NCBI GenBank assembly: GCA_039545355.1
Contig: BCJJ01000003.1
Coordinates: 1,323,092-1,387,091, forward strand
DNA: 64,000 nucleotides
Origin: Trichosporon coremiiforme
Taxonomy: Eukaryota; Basidiomycota; Tremellomycetes; Trichosporonales; Trichosporonaceae
Direction: 5' to 3'
Positions 33,172-43,187 of this stretch are shown here, piece after piece. The translations under genes and the position numbers were made by a program. The notes beneath the pieces were generated by a model, which was given only the letters and a program-made list of their open reading frames with translations, was not told the origin of the DNA and ran no database searches. The stretch's first letter is position 1. Every line of letters starts with the position of its first letter.

Positions 33172-34694
33172 CTACTGGTTGTCTAGGCTGTCAGAGAAAA
33201 TGAGCTCAATGGCCGCCTCGACGTTGCCTCCAGTGCTGCGGAGAGCGCGAATGTTTTTCTGGGCGTCCCAAAGGCCCATGGCGTTCAGCTGTCCCAGCTG
33301 GGTGGCGTAGATCTCCTCGGGCGGGCGGTCGTCACGCGGTGCCGCAGCCGCACCTCCGGCACCAGCTCCGCCGAACAGAAGCGAGGGGTCCATCATGAAG
33401 GGGTTCATTCCGGCACCACCGGCTCCGCCGAGGAGAGCGGCGAAGGGGTTCGGAGGAGCACCAGCACCGGGAGTGCCTGGGTTCGCGGCGTTCGTGTTAC
33501 CGGCAGCTCCTCCAGCGGCGTTGCCCGCCGTGTTGCCCGCCGCGGCTCCAGCCGTGTTACCAGCAGCAGCTCCGGCACCGGGAGCGAAGAGGTTCGGGAA
33601 CGGGTCGTTCGCAGCATTGCCGCCAGCGCCTCCGGCACCGGCACCAGCACCAGCACCAGCTCCAAAGCCTCCCAGGCCGCCGAGACCTCCGAGACCACCC
33701 ATTCCGCCCATGCCTCCCATGCCGCCCATACCGTTTTCGCCCATGGCAGACTGCATCTGCATGATCTGTTGTCAGTTAAGGAGGTATGACGCAAACTTGC
33801 CATGCGCAGAGTCTCAGGGTTGCTCATCATCTGGCGGAACATGGGGCTCTGCATGACCTGGCGCATCTGAGGACCCATGGCGGCGAGCTGCGGGTTCGAA
33901 GCGATCATCTACAAGTCAGCCCGAGTACCTCCAATAAAAGCTTGCATGACTTACCTGGTCCACAACCTCCGGACGCGACATGAGATCCGACATCTGCCTG
34001 AGGAAGTCGGGGTTGTTCATGAGGCCAGTCATCTAAATGTCAATCGACGCACACTCAGCGTCCACTTACAGCGTTGGGGTCCTGCAGGTTTCCGATGCCC
34101 ATGCCCTGGAACGGGTTGAAGCCGGCGAGGCCCTGCTTTTGTTAGCTACTCCACCCCAAAGCCATCTCGGCGACGTACGTGGTGGTAGTTCTCGATCGTG
34201 TCAGCCATGTTGCCGGCGCTCAGGCCCGTGCCCATCTGCGGCAGGCGCTGGGGAGTAGGAGCGGCCTCGGCCGGCTTGGCAGCGCCCTTGACCATGTGAA
34301 TGGTGTGGCCGTTCTGGACCTTGTAGGTCTCAATCTTGTCGTCATCCTTCATGACCTTGCCTGCATGCGTCAGCTCATCGGTGCGTTACGCTTGTGGAGC
34401 AGTCGGTGGCGACTAGCCGCTGATGCGTACCCGAGTAGATCAGACGCTGGCGCGCCTTCTCGACATCGCACTTGGCAGCGATGGCGTCCTTCAGATCCGC
34501 GACACTCTTGGTAGGCGAGATAGTGATGCTGAGCTTGAGCTCGGAAGGACCCTTGATGGTACTGCGTCGTGTCAGCAGTGTCATCGAGGAAGGTCACCGA
34601 GGACCCGCGGAGCTGCGGAGAGCTTGCTGGCGGTGGGCGTGGAGACTTACAGGGTGATATCCGAACCCGAGGAAGAGGACGAAGCATCCGCCAT
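33172..34694 (-). CDS. DSK2: Ubiquilin, ubiquitin shuttle protein Dsk2
   Basis: Delivers ubiquitinated proteins to the proteasome: the N-terminal ubiquitin-like domain docks on the proteasome and the C-terminal UBA domain binds ubiquitin. Seven exons (34651-34694, 34431-34561, 34179-34360, 34070-34135, 33955-34032, 33801-33908, 33172-33765) give 400 residues. The ubiquitin-like domain covers about residues 13-90 (SVADLKDAIAAKCDVEKARQ, HTIHMVKG). STI1-type repeats follow with NPDFLRQMSDLMSRPEVV and SPMFRQMMSNPETLRM. A long Gly/Met then Ala/Gly/Asn low-complexity part follows. The UBA domain is at the end (QLNAMGLWDAQKNIRALRST, with an IELIFS end). Most introns are 34-40 bases, and one has a GC donor. 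The start context and the acidic-Ser N-terminus fit the family. Confidence 0.95.
33766..33800 (-). other. DSK2: 35-base GC-AG intron in DSK2
   Basis: Read on the minus strand it starts GCAAGT and ends TTAACTGACAACAG. Using the next GT instead would put the downstream Gly/Met-rich and UBA part out of frame, so the GC donor is required by phase. GC donors with an otherwise perfect consensus are a known minor class. Confidence 0.75.
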
Positions 34695-35009
34695 GACTGG
34701 GAGGTGTCTGTCGAGGAGGGAGGGAGGGTATGTGAGTGAAGAGAAGAATGTTGGAGAAGGACAGTCTGATAGCGCAGCCGCACCAGGTGATGATGTCGCG
34801 AGATGGGGCACCCCACTCTGCACGTGGCACCCCCCGCATCGGCCGACGGGGAAGGCGCGTCGCGGCCAACCGGCCCAGTACCTTAATGAGCGCTTCGTCT
34901 GCGATCCTCAAACGCGATCTGCAGGCGTCCATCTGTGTCCAGCGGATAAAGCATGCACGCATGCACGTCTTCTACAAGCAAATGCATTGGTGTATATGGT
35001 CTATGAGTT
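34695..35009. other. Intergenic region between DSK2 and the coactosin gene
   Basis: About 315 bases holding the DSK2 promoter and the 3' untranslated part of the coactosin gene. Nothing distinctive seen. Confidence 0.5.
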
Positions 35010-35749
35010 TTAGTCGAACTTGGAGCGGTCGTAGTTGGCACCGCCGGCCTTGCGCATGCGCTGCACAATCTCGTCCTGCGATCAGTCAGTTTAGCCGTTT
35101 CGGAGCCGCGTTGGCCGGCCAGTTTGTGACTCACCTCCTTCAGATCATCAACGTTTTCAGCCGAGACCTCGATCGAGTAGGAGCGGATGACGTTCTTGAC
35201 GTCGGATGAGTGCACCGAGACCTTGGCGCGGCGCATGATCTTGACCTGCTGGCCGATCCACGTGACAAAAGCAAACTTGACACGCTGCGAGTGGTCGTCG
35301 TTGCTGTAGGTCACACGAACGAAGCCGAACGACGCCTTGGTCGGGTCAAGCTTGGACGCAAACTCGGCGAGGTCGCCCGTTCCGGTCTCGGAGAGGACGA
35401 GCTTGTCGGACTTGTCAGACTGCAGGTCAGCTCGCGTACATCGTCCGACAGATCAGCCGGGTCTTCGAAAAGCACACGCTGATCCGCTGCTCTGCCGTTC
35501 CGAGTTAATACATGCACCGCTGAGCTAGCCCTGCGGGGTTATAGTGCAGATCATGCCATTCACGCCTTTGAGTCGCGGACGCGGACACAGTGCACCGTAC
35601 CTTCCGATTCAGCCATACATACCTCGTAGTTCAGTAGCAGCCAGGTCGTGTCGTCCTTGTCACTCCGGACGAGCTCGTAGGCTGTCGTCAGCACTGGTAG
35701 CGAGGTGGAACCCACCCTCGGCGATCTTGGGGTCCTTGACGTCGGCCAT
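35010..35749 (-). CDS. Coactosin-like actin-binding protein (ADF-H domain)
   Basis: Small F-actin-binding protein of the ADF/cofilin homology class, 147 residues from four exons: 35716-35749, 35623-35681, 35135-35419 and 35010-35075. The protein begins MADVKDPKIAEAYELVRSDK, followed by TTWLLLNYE. The core has FGFVRVTYSNDDHSQRVKFA and FVTWIGQQVKIMRRAKVSVH. It ends with EIVQRMRKAGGANYDRSKFD, the usual coactosin layout with a single ADF-H domain. The first intron is 34 bases (35682-35715) and the second 203 bases. It diverges from the SRP receptor gene with only 223 bases between start codons, so the two probably share a promoter region. A cofilin is less likely because the cofilin-type N-terminal serine switch is absent. 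Confidence 0.92.
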
Positions 35750-35972
35750 GCTGGTATCGGGAGAGAGACGGCTGGGAGGTCGGAACAGAAGAGTTAGGGG
35801 AGATCCAGATACAGAAACAGCAACAAAAGTCCACGAGGAACCGAACCGGCGTGGAGCGGTGCCGAGAGGTGCCTCGATCGCTGCCGGTGGCCTCACGTGA
35901 CGTGTCCACTGGTCCAGTCAGGAGATCTCGAGCTCGACGTCTTCCTCCAACTCATCAACAATCGACAGCGCA

Positions 35973-37104
35973 ATGAGCAGCGAGACGGTCACTACGACTG
36001 TCACCGAGACGAAAGCATGGGCGTCGGGGGTAGCTGAGAAGATTGTCTCCCACCCCAAAATCCAGGAGGCGCTGCGCCATCCGCTCCTCCAGCACCCCGC
36101 ACTCCGGCATCCTCTGCTCACCGATCCCAAGGTCGTTGCGATTGCCTCGGGACTACTCGTCATCCTGCTGGTGCTCTGCTGTAAGTTAATGGTCTTTGTC
36201 TCAGCTGACTCCAGGTACTCCGTCTAGCCGCAAAAGTGCGAAGAAGGGTACGCCCAACGTCATCTTCGTCGGCCCGCCCGCGTCCGGCAAGACCATCCTG
36301 TTCTCAAAGGTAAGTTGATTTGGGACCTTGTAACTGACCTCCAGCTCACTGAGGACGAGAACCCGGCCAGCCACACCTCCCTCGTTCCTTCTATCACGAC
36401 TGTTGCGCTCCCGTCCGCTGACGGCGACACGAAGGCAGTCACCCTCGTCGATGTGCCGGGCCACGCGCGCCTGCGTGATCAGGTCTGCAAGCTGCTTCCC
36501 GACAGCACTGCCGTCGTCTTCGTCGTCGACATTGTGAGCCTGGTGCGCAATGCTTCGAGCGTCGCCGAGTGAGTTTCGAATGGCTGTCCCTGTACTGACG
36601 ACCAGGGAGCTTCCTCCGCTTCTTACGCAGATGGCCGGTGTCTTCAACCGGCGGCTGAACGGTCCTACTCCCCAGCTCCTCATCCTTGGACACAAGGCGG
36701 ACTTGCTCTCCGGCAGCTCGGACAAGTGCCCTGCGGACATCTCGTCGGGTGCGCGCGACACGGCGGCCGAACGACTGCGCTCGATCCTGACGCGAGAGAT
36801 GGACCGACTCAAGGCTGCGCGCGGCGGCAGCGGTGGCCGCATCGAGGGCATGGGCAAGGTGCAGACGAGTCGCGGATTCTGGGGCCGGCTGTTCGGTGCG
36901 GCGCGTGCGGGAGAGATTGAGGCTGAGGGCGAGGACGACGAGGCCATGGTGTGGGGTGGACCTGGGGCCTTCCGCTGGGAGGACGTCGAGGGCGTCGATA
37001 TCTCGTGGGGCGTCAGCGCCGTCGGCCCGGCAAACGCCCTCACCGCCCCCAAGGAGCGGGGCAACGGACTGAACGAGCTCGAGGACTTCCTCTGGGACCT
37101 GTAG
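35973..37104 (+). CDS. Signal recognition particle receptor subunit beta
   Basis: ER-membrane GTPase that anchors the SRP receptor alpha subunit during co-translational targeting. Four exons (35973-36180, 36215-36309, 36345-36568, 36606-37104) give 341 residues, joined over introns of 34, 35 and 37 bases. One N-terminal transmembrane helix (VVAIASGLLVILLVLC) precedes the GTPase domain. Walker A is GPPASGKT, G3 is DVPGH, and the G4 position reads GHKADLL, with His where Asn is usual. The domain ends with GNGLNELEDFLWDL. An inserted basic, Gly-rich stretch (about residues 230-260) is larger than in yeast Srp102. The Gly-Pro-Pro Walker A and the topology are characteristic of the beta subunit. 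Confidence 0.94.
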
Positions 37105-37347
37105 GACCGGTAGTGCATGCATTGATTCGGACATGAGCCTAGGCACTGCGACAGCGAATGGCGGCTGCAGGGCAGCCCGGCACATCTGCCGATCGCCCCA
37201 ACTACGTCACACCACATGACCGAAGAGGCCACGCGCGCGTTGCCACCAGCCCTCACCAAACCTCAGGCTGGGAACCTCGCTGCATGTAATCTTCCCGCAT
37301 CGTCCAATTTCTCTCTCCACCACTCTCCAACTCATTACACAAACACC

Positions 37348-37824
37348 ATGGTTCGCGGATCGGACATCATCATCGCACTCATCGCCATCATCTTCCCGCC
37401 CGCCGCGGTCGCTATGATGACGGGCTGCAGCTGCGACCTCCTCATCTGTATCGCGCTCACTATGCTGGTACGTCATAGACGCTGTTTGCCGCTGCGGCGC
37501 CGTAGTGCTCGTGCAATGTCCCGAGCACAGGCGCGCGGGCCAGCTTTGTGTTCTTGATTCATAGCTGACATCCACAGGGATACCTTCCGTACGTAGAGGC
37601 GACGAGCTATGCATCAATAGGAAGTGCTGACATACAGTGGCCACATCTACGCCTTCTACATCCTGTGGAAGAGGGTGAGCTAGCATCAGTACCGACTCAG
37701 CTGACATCAGATTCGCGCAGAGGAGATGTTCGGCATGAACGGCTACACCTACCTCGGCAACGGCGAGTTTGTCGCCGTCCGCTCCGGACCCCCTGCCGGC
37801 AACCCCAACTACGGCTCCGTCTAA
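37348..37824 (+). CDS. Pmp3/Sna-type plasma membrane proteolipid
   Basis: Small hydrophobic protein of the UPF0057/Pmp3 family, linked in yeast to membrane potential and salt tolerance. Four exons (37348-37467, 37578-37588, 37638-37674, 37711-37824) give 93 residues. Helix 1 holds DIIIALIAIIFPPAAVAMMT, followed by the family Cys-rich turn GCSCDLLICIALTMLGYLPG and helix 2 HIYAFYILWKR. A polar C-terminal tail of about 35 residues (ending AGNPNYGSV) makes it longer than Pmp3 (55 residues) and more like the Sna2/Sna3/Sna4 paralogues. Exon 2 is only 11 bases. It converges with the cysteinyl-tRNA synthetase gene, with 186 bases between the stop codons. Confidence 0.92.
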
Positions 37825-38010
37825 GCATGTTGTCTCCCGCAGTCCCTTTGGGCTTTTCGAGTCAGATGACGAGTAACGCAGTGCGCCTCAGCAGCGCCTC
37901 AGCCGTGAGCGCCGAGCACGTCCGAAGCCTTATCGAAATGCAAATAATCAAATGCACTGTAGCAAGAGGTATCCCATGTCTAAGATGTACTAACTGCCTA
38001 CGCTCCCTGC

Positions 38011-40552
38011 CTACTTGCCGCCCTCGGCCTGCCACGCCTTGAAGGCGTCGTGCAGCTTCTCCTGCTGCTTGTACTCCTTGGCAAACTTCTTGCTCGCGCT
38101 CTTGGCCACCTCCTTGCCCTCGGCGTCGTGCGTCGGGATGCCCGTCTCGTCCCACTTGGTATAGAGTCCGTCCTTGACATGGGGCGGCTTGAACATCTCT
38201 CCGGGCGGCGTGCGGCCCTTCTCGAGCTGGGCGATACGCTTCTGCTCAGCGGCAGCGGCGTTGGCAGCCTTCTTGGCGGCCTTCTCGGCAGCGATCGCAG
38301 CCTTCTCCTCACGCGCCTTGATCAGGACAGCGGGGTCGACGAGCTTGTACAGCGCCCCGCCATCGGCACCCTGTCCGTCATCCAGCTGAACGCCGAGGTT
38401 GACCAGGTCGTTGTCGCGGAACTTGTCACAGAGCTGGAGGATGTCCTTGTTCGAACCGCCGGCGATCGCGACCTTGCGCACGTCGTCACGGAACGAAGCG
38501 AGCGCACGTATGTACTTGTCGAGCTTGGCCTCGAACTGATGTCAGCTGGAGCCACTGAAGCAACTTACGTCTCCGGAGCTTCCCTCGTCGCCAGCCTTGC
38601 CCCATCCAATCGCGGTAGCGTTGGTAGCGAGCGGGCCCTCACCGAGACCGAACATGACGAGCTGGCGCGTGATCCACTGAGCGATGACGCGCACGGGCTC
38701 AATGTTGTACTCGCGACCACGCTGCGAGAAGTACACGTTGACCTTCTGGATGAGGTCGAGGATGACCTGGACAGCACCCTGGGTGTTGAACGAGTCGCAG
38801 AGCGCGGCACGGAACGCGAGCTGAGCGCGCGACAGGTCCTCGAGCAGCTGCTTCTCCGGCGCCTCAAAGTGGTGCTTGCCGTCCGTGTTCATGCCCTTGG
38901 CCTGCGTCTCGCTCAGGCGCGCCTTGACGTTGGTGAAGAAGTTGTCGATCGTCTCCTCCTTCGCCTTCGTGTCGGCGATCAGGTCGCGCTTGAAGTCGAG
39001 TCGCGAGCTCCAAGGGCTGAGCATGAACGCCAGACGCAGCTGGCGCGCAGTGTAGTCCCTGAGGGCGTCGTCAATGCTGATGAAGTTCTTCAGCGATTTG
39101 GACATCTTCAGACCCTCAATGTGCAGGTGTCCCGTGTGCAGGAAGTAGTTGATCCACTGCTTGTTGCCGTGGTACGCCTCGGACTGCGCCAGCTCGTTGT
39201 CGTGGTGCGGGAACATCAGGTCGATACCACCAGAGTGGATGTCAATGTTCTTGCCGAGGATCTCGGAAGCCATGACCGAGCACTCAATGTGCCAGCCGGG
39301 TCGTCCCTCACCCCAGGGCGAGGGCCACGCCGGCTCTCCAGGCTTGGACTTGGCCTTCCACAGAGCAAAGTCCTGGGGCTGGCGCTTGCCCTTCGTTCCG
39401 GTAAGCGCGCCCTCACCCTCGTCGAGCAACTTCCAGTTGCCCTTGCTGCTGGGCTGCAGCTTAGCGTACTGATGCCTGAATCCCTCGCCGTCCGATCCCT
39501 CAAACTTGTTCACGTCGAACCAAACCGATCCCTCAGCCTCGTATGCAAAGCCGTTCTTGATGATCTGCTCGACAAAGTCGACGATCTCGGGAACGTACTC
39601 GGACACACGGGTGATGACGTCCGGGCGGAGGATGTGGAGGCGGTCCATGTCCTCAAAATAGCGCTGCTCCCAATACTGAGCCAGGTCTCGGCTGACACCG
39701 ACGGGGTCCGCGATCGTGTTGCCCTTCGTTTCGCCATAGTAGGGACCGAGGACGCTGGCGGTGCCGTCAACGAGGGCGTCGACGCCACCAGGGGCACCGG
39801 ACTCGAGCTGCTTCTCGGCGGTCAGGATGGCATCGCGCGCCTGTGTCAGGCTGGTGATGTAGAGACCAAACTTCTCCTCCTTCTCCTTGCCAGCCTCGAC
39901 GAACGCAGGATCGGACGCAGCCTTCTTGGCAATGGCGTTGAAGTGCTCAAGAGCGTCGTCACCGTTGGGAGCGTCGACGGGCGAGGGAAGGTTCTTCACG
40001 AGCTTCGGAAGGAAGGCAGCGAACGCCTTGCGCGCATCAGCAATGAGCTCAGGGGTAAGCTTGGAGTTCTTCTCCTTTGTCTCCTTCAGCAAATATCCTT
40101 CCCGCGCGCGCATGATGATCTTGTCGTCAATGTCAGTAATGTTCATGACAAAATTGACGTCGTAGCCAAAGTAATCGCGAAGGATACGGCGGACAATGTC
40201 CTGCGTCAGGTAGTTACTGCAGGTCAGTTTACCGTGATGAGCTAGAAACATACCGGGCATGGCCCATGTGCGAGGCATCGTAGACAGTAGGGCCACAGTT
40301 GTACCAATCGACCTGACGGCCGTTGGTGGCAACGAACGTGTCCTTGTTCTTGGTGATGGAGTTGTAGACCTTGAGAACGGGCTCATCGGTTTGCTTCTGC
40401 GGCGGGTACCACACGGTCGGCGTGGAAGACGAGGCCGGTGCGGACATGACGGGCGATGCGGAAAGTGATCGAGTCAATGAGCGGACGACAGGTGAGACGC
40501 GGGGGGTCGGGCGAGAGAGAATTCGGGGGACGATGCGAAGCCTCGAGGCCAT
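38011..40552 (-). CDS. Cysteinyl-tRNA synthetase, probably cytosolic and mitochondrial
   Basis: Class I synthetase charging tRNA-Cys. Three exons (40254-40552, 38569-40216, 38011-38535) give 823 residues over introns of 37 and 33 bases. The HIGH motif appears as [20 protein letters not shown], and the KMSKS motif as [11 protein letters not shown]. The zinc ligands are visible: Cys in DWYNCGP, Cys in WHIECS, and FPHHDNE. A Lys/Ala/Glu-rich C-terminal extension ([17 protein letters not shown]) is typical of eukaryotic forms. The first Met opens an Arg-rich, acid-free segment ([20 protein letters not shown]) that looks like a mitochondrial presequence. An in-frame second Met (MSAPASSS, residue 36) would give a cytosolic form. 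A further in-frame ATG at 40,636 is probably in the leader. Confidence 0.96.
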
Positions 40553-41059
40553 GCAGATGTAGCCAGCGAGTCCTTTTGTTAAGTCGAATAGAGAGACGAA
40601 GAGAGAAAGCGGCCTGCGATCGACGGGATGGCCCAAGGTTCCAGGTTCCGGATTTGTGTATCTAGGTTTCGCGACTTCGACTCAGCGATCACATCACTTG
40701 GCTCATGGATCATATCACAGACAGGCTTGCATAGGCGCACCCGAGACTGCGGGCCGATCGGCGTGCCTACAACTTGTGACCAGCTGGACATCCACTAGCG
40801 CCCGTGCCTGGCCGCTATTCGCGGCGTGGGACGTGGATGGCGTCGCGTGGTTGTGTCTCAATACATGACACGCCGCCAGGTCGGTTTCGTCTGCCATCAC
40901 ATCCTCTACACGACCTCTTACGACCAGTTCTGACCAGGCTCAGTTCTCCTCGCTTCAAAACGCGCACACAGTAGCGCGCAGGCGATCCCACGGTTTTCTC
41001 TTCCGGTCCGAGCCACTTTCATTCACGTTCACGACCCGACGATCGGCGACTCAGCAACC
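40553..41059. other. Divergent promoter region (cysteinyl-tRNA synthetase / p24)
   Basis: About 500 bases between divergent start codons. C/T-rich near the p24 start. No specific element recognised. Confidence 0.5.
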
Positions 41060-41933
41060 ATGTCCGGACGAACAGTATCGTTTGGGTTCCTCACCCTCTG
41101 CCTCGCGTTCCTCGCGACTCTGGCGCAGGCCGTCAAGTTTGACCTCGCCCCGTCGAGCAAGCCTCGTAAGTTGAAAGAGCTGTGCGTGGTGGTGTGGTAG
41201 CTGACAAGCCTCCCCCGCGGACCCCCATTCCGTCGATCCTGCTTTCCCAATGTAGACTGGTGAGTTTGAGACCTGCCCGCGGATGTTATTACGGTTTGAG
41301 CTGACTGGTAGCATCTGGAACTTTGCTCCGGGAGACACTTTAGTGATCGTGAGCGCGAACATTCCCCCGGTCGATGGCATCCGCGTCGACATCGACATCG
41401 TCGATGGCTCCCAGGCCAAGAATGTGTACCTGTCCAAGAAGGACATCAAGGGCGAGAGCCGATTGGCGATCACCACGCACCAGTCCGCTGACGTCGGTGT
41501 CTGCCTGAAGGCTGTTCAGACCGGACGTGAGTACAGCTGTTGTCCTTCGCATGCTTAGCTGACATTGCCCAGAGTCTGCCCAGCGCACGCGTACCATCGA
41601 CCTGGACATTGACATTGGTGCGGACGCGTACGACTACAACGCGCTCGCGAACCAGGAGTCGCTGTCCGTGCTCGAGGTCGAGATGCGCAAGCTCGAGAAC
41701 GTCGTCAAGGAGATCCAGGAGGAGATGCAGTACCTGCAGAACCGCGAGATGCGCATGCGCGACACGAACGGTGAGTAGCTGTTGGCTGTGGAGCTTGAGC
41801 TGACATTGCAGAGAGCACGAACGACCGTGTTAAGTGGTTCTCGATCATCATCACGATTGGCATTGTCGCGCTCGGCGCGTGGCAGCTCATGCACCTGCGC
41901 TCCTTCTTCAAGCGCAAGTACCTCATCGACTAG
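41060..41933 (+). CDS. p24 (emp24/TMED) family cargo receptor
   Basis: Type I membrane protein of COPII and COPI vesicles that sorts cargo between ER and Golgi. Five exons (41060-41165, 41256-41259, 41312-41526, 41573-41770, 41812-41933) give 214 residues. The order is: signal peptide (FGFLTLCLAFLATLAQA), a GOLD domain with the two disulfide cysteines (HC before IWNFAPGDT, and DVGVCLKAV), a coiled coil (LEVEMRKLENVVKEIQEEMQ), one transmembrane helix (FSIIITIGIVALGAWQLMHL) and a short cytosolic tail FFKRKYLID. The FF and dibasic residues are the usual COP-binding signals. The first GOLD cysteine depends on a 4-base exon. The exact subfamily (alpha, beta, gamma or delta) is not settled by eye; the tail resembles gamma/delta types. 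Confidence 0.92.
41256..41259 (+). other. 4-base micro-exon of the p24 gene
   Basis: ACTG lies between acceptor CCAATGTAG and donor GTGAGT. With the preceding C it makes CAC (His). With the following C it makes TGC, the first GOLD-domain cysteine. Skipping it puts the rest of the protein out of frame. Both flanking introns (90 and 52 bases) are canonical GT-AG and contain GCTGAC. Confidence 0.75.
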
Positions 41934-42118
41934 ACGTATGCATAGCAGGAGATGCGAAATGGAGGCAGACGTGGAAGCGGAGCGCGCACCCGAGCGGAGT
42001 TGACTAACCTGAGCGAGACACCGCTGATCAACAACTGTGTCTTCCTCGCTTTCTCGAAACCTGGCCTTCCTCACATTCCATTCCTGACTCTGCATTCTCT
42101 CTCACCTCCACGCACATC

Positions 42119-43018
42119 ATGTCGTACTCGCAAGAGTTCCAGGACATCCTCGAAGGCATTGACGAGGCGCAGCTCCTGGCCGAGATTGGCGAGGAGGAAC
42201 TCGCACGCCAAGCCGACATGCTCGACCTCCTGCAGAAAAAGGAAGCAACAGTCGAGGACGGACAGCTCGTCCACATCGCTCCTGCTCCACTCACTCCTCA
42301 CCCCTCTCATCACTCTGACACCCCTCACACGCACACTCCGCACTCGCACACGCCCCGCACGCCTCTCACGCCGTACAGGAAGCGCTCCAGCAGCACGCTC
42401 ACCGGGGGCGGGCTCAGCAAGTTCTTCGAGCCTGAATCTGAGGAACGCGTCGCCATCGCGGCCGCGGAGGAGGAGATGAAGGAAGGTCACGAGGGCGAGG
42501 GCCAGGAGAGCGAGGACGACGAGCCCTTCGACTGTTCCGCCGAGGTAAGCTGTACACCTCCCAATGCCAGCTGAGCCCAGATCGTGCCGTACGACGTAGA
42601 TGGGGAGCTCGTCGCGGTTTGGAACGAGCTGCAGGCACGCGTTGAGCGTGAGATTGAGAGTAAGTCTTCCTCTGTTGCCACTCAACCATCCGCCACCGCG
42701 AGGTAGGCCTCTCCAGCTGACCCCAGCCTTCACCCAGGCGTTCATCACCGATGCGTGCGTTCCACGCCTTTCCAAGCTGACGGCAGGTTCAAGCTCGTAC
42801 TCCAGCTCTCGTCCGCGATGCAGCGTCTGCACGCTGAGACGCGGGAGCAACTCGAGGACCTCGTGTCGAACATCCGCGAGGAAGAGGGGAGGCATGGTGA
42901 GCTAGGGGGGAAGCTCTGGAAACTGATACCAGCCCACGGCGTCGCGCTCATGAACGACTACTACCGCAAGATGGAGTCGATGCTCGAAGTGATGCGTCAC
43001 CCGATCCGCAAAACGTAG
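42119..43018 (+). CDS. Orphan coiled-coil protein with His/Thr/Pro-rich middle
   Basis: I do not recognise the family. Exons 42119-42544, 42581-42659, 42727-42754 and 42787-43018 give about 254 residues. A 36-base in-frame stretch (42897-42932, GTGAGC...CCAG) may be one more intron, reducing this to 242. The N-terminal 45 residues are acidic and helical (YSQEFQDILEGIDEAQLLAE). A low-complexity part follows with repeated HTPH/SHTPRTP units, then an acidic stretch, and a helical C-terminus (SSAMQRLHAETREQLEDLVS and NDYYRKMESMLEVMRHP). The intron at 42755-42786 is only 32 bases. It could be a kinetochore, meiotic or septin-associated coiled coil, but nothing in the sequence decides that. It lies 185 bases behind the p24 gene. 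Confidence 0.7.
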
Positions 43019-43187
43019 CCGCTCCCCACTCCAAGCTGGGGCCGGGGTAAAGCTGCCCAGGTTGAGCGGGCCAAGACATCAGGAACACATGAGTTCAGAT
43101 GCCATAAGTCATGCATGTTTGTAGAATTAGTGGTACAATCCGGATCTCCTCAAAGTCTAGCTCGTCTACTCTACGCCATACGTCTCC

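Noticed and set aside
38050..40245. 731-codon plus-strand frame opposite the cysteinyl-tRNA synthetase
   Set aside because: Same codon-bias shadow effect. It crosses the real gene's introns and has no recognisable domain.
40553..40636. In-frame ATG at 40,636 as the cysteinyl-tRNA synthetase start
   Set aside because: It would place acidic and hydrophobic residues before the presequence. The ATG at 40,552 gives a standard mitochondrial presequence.
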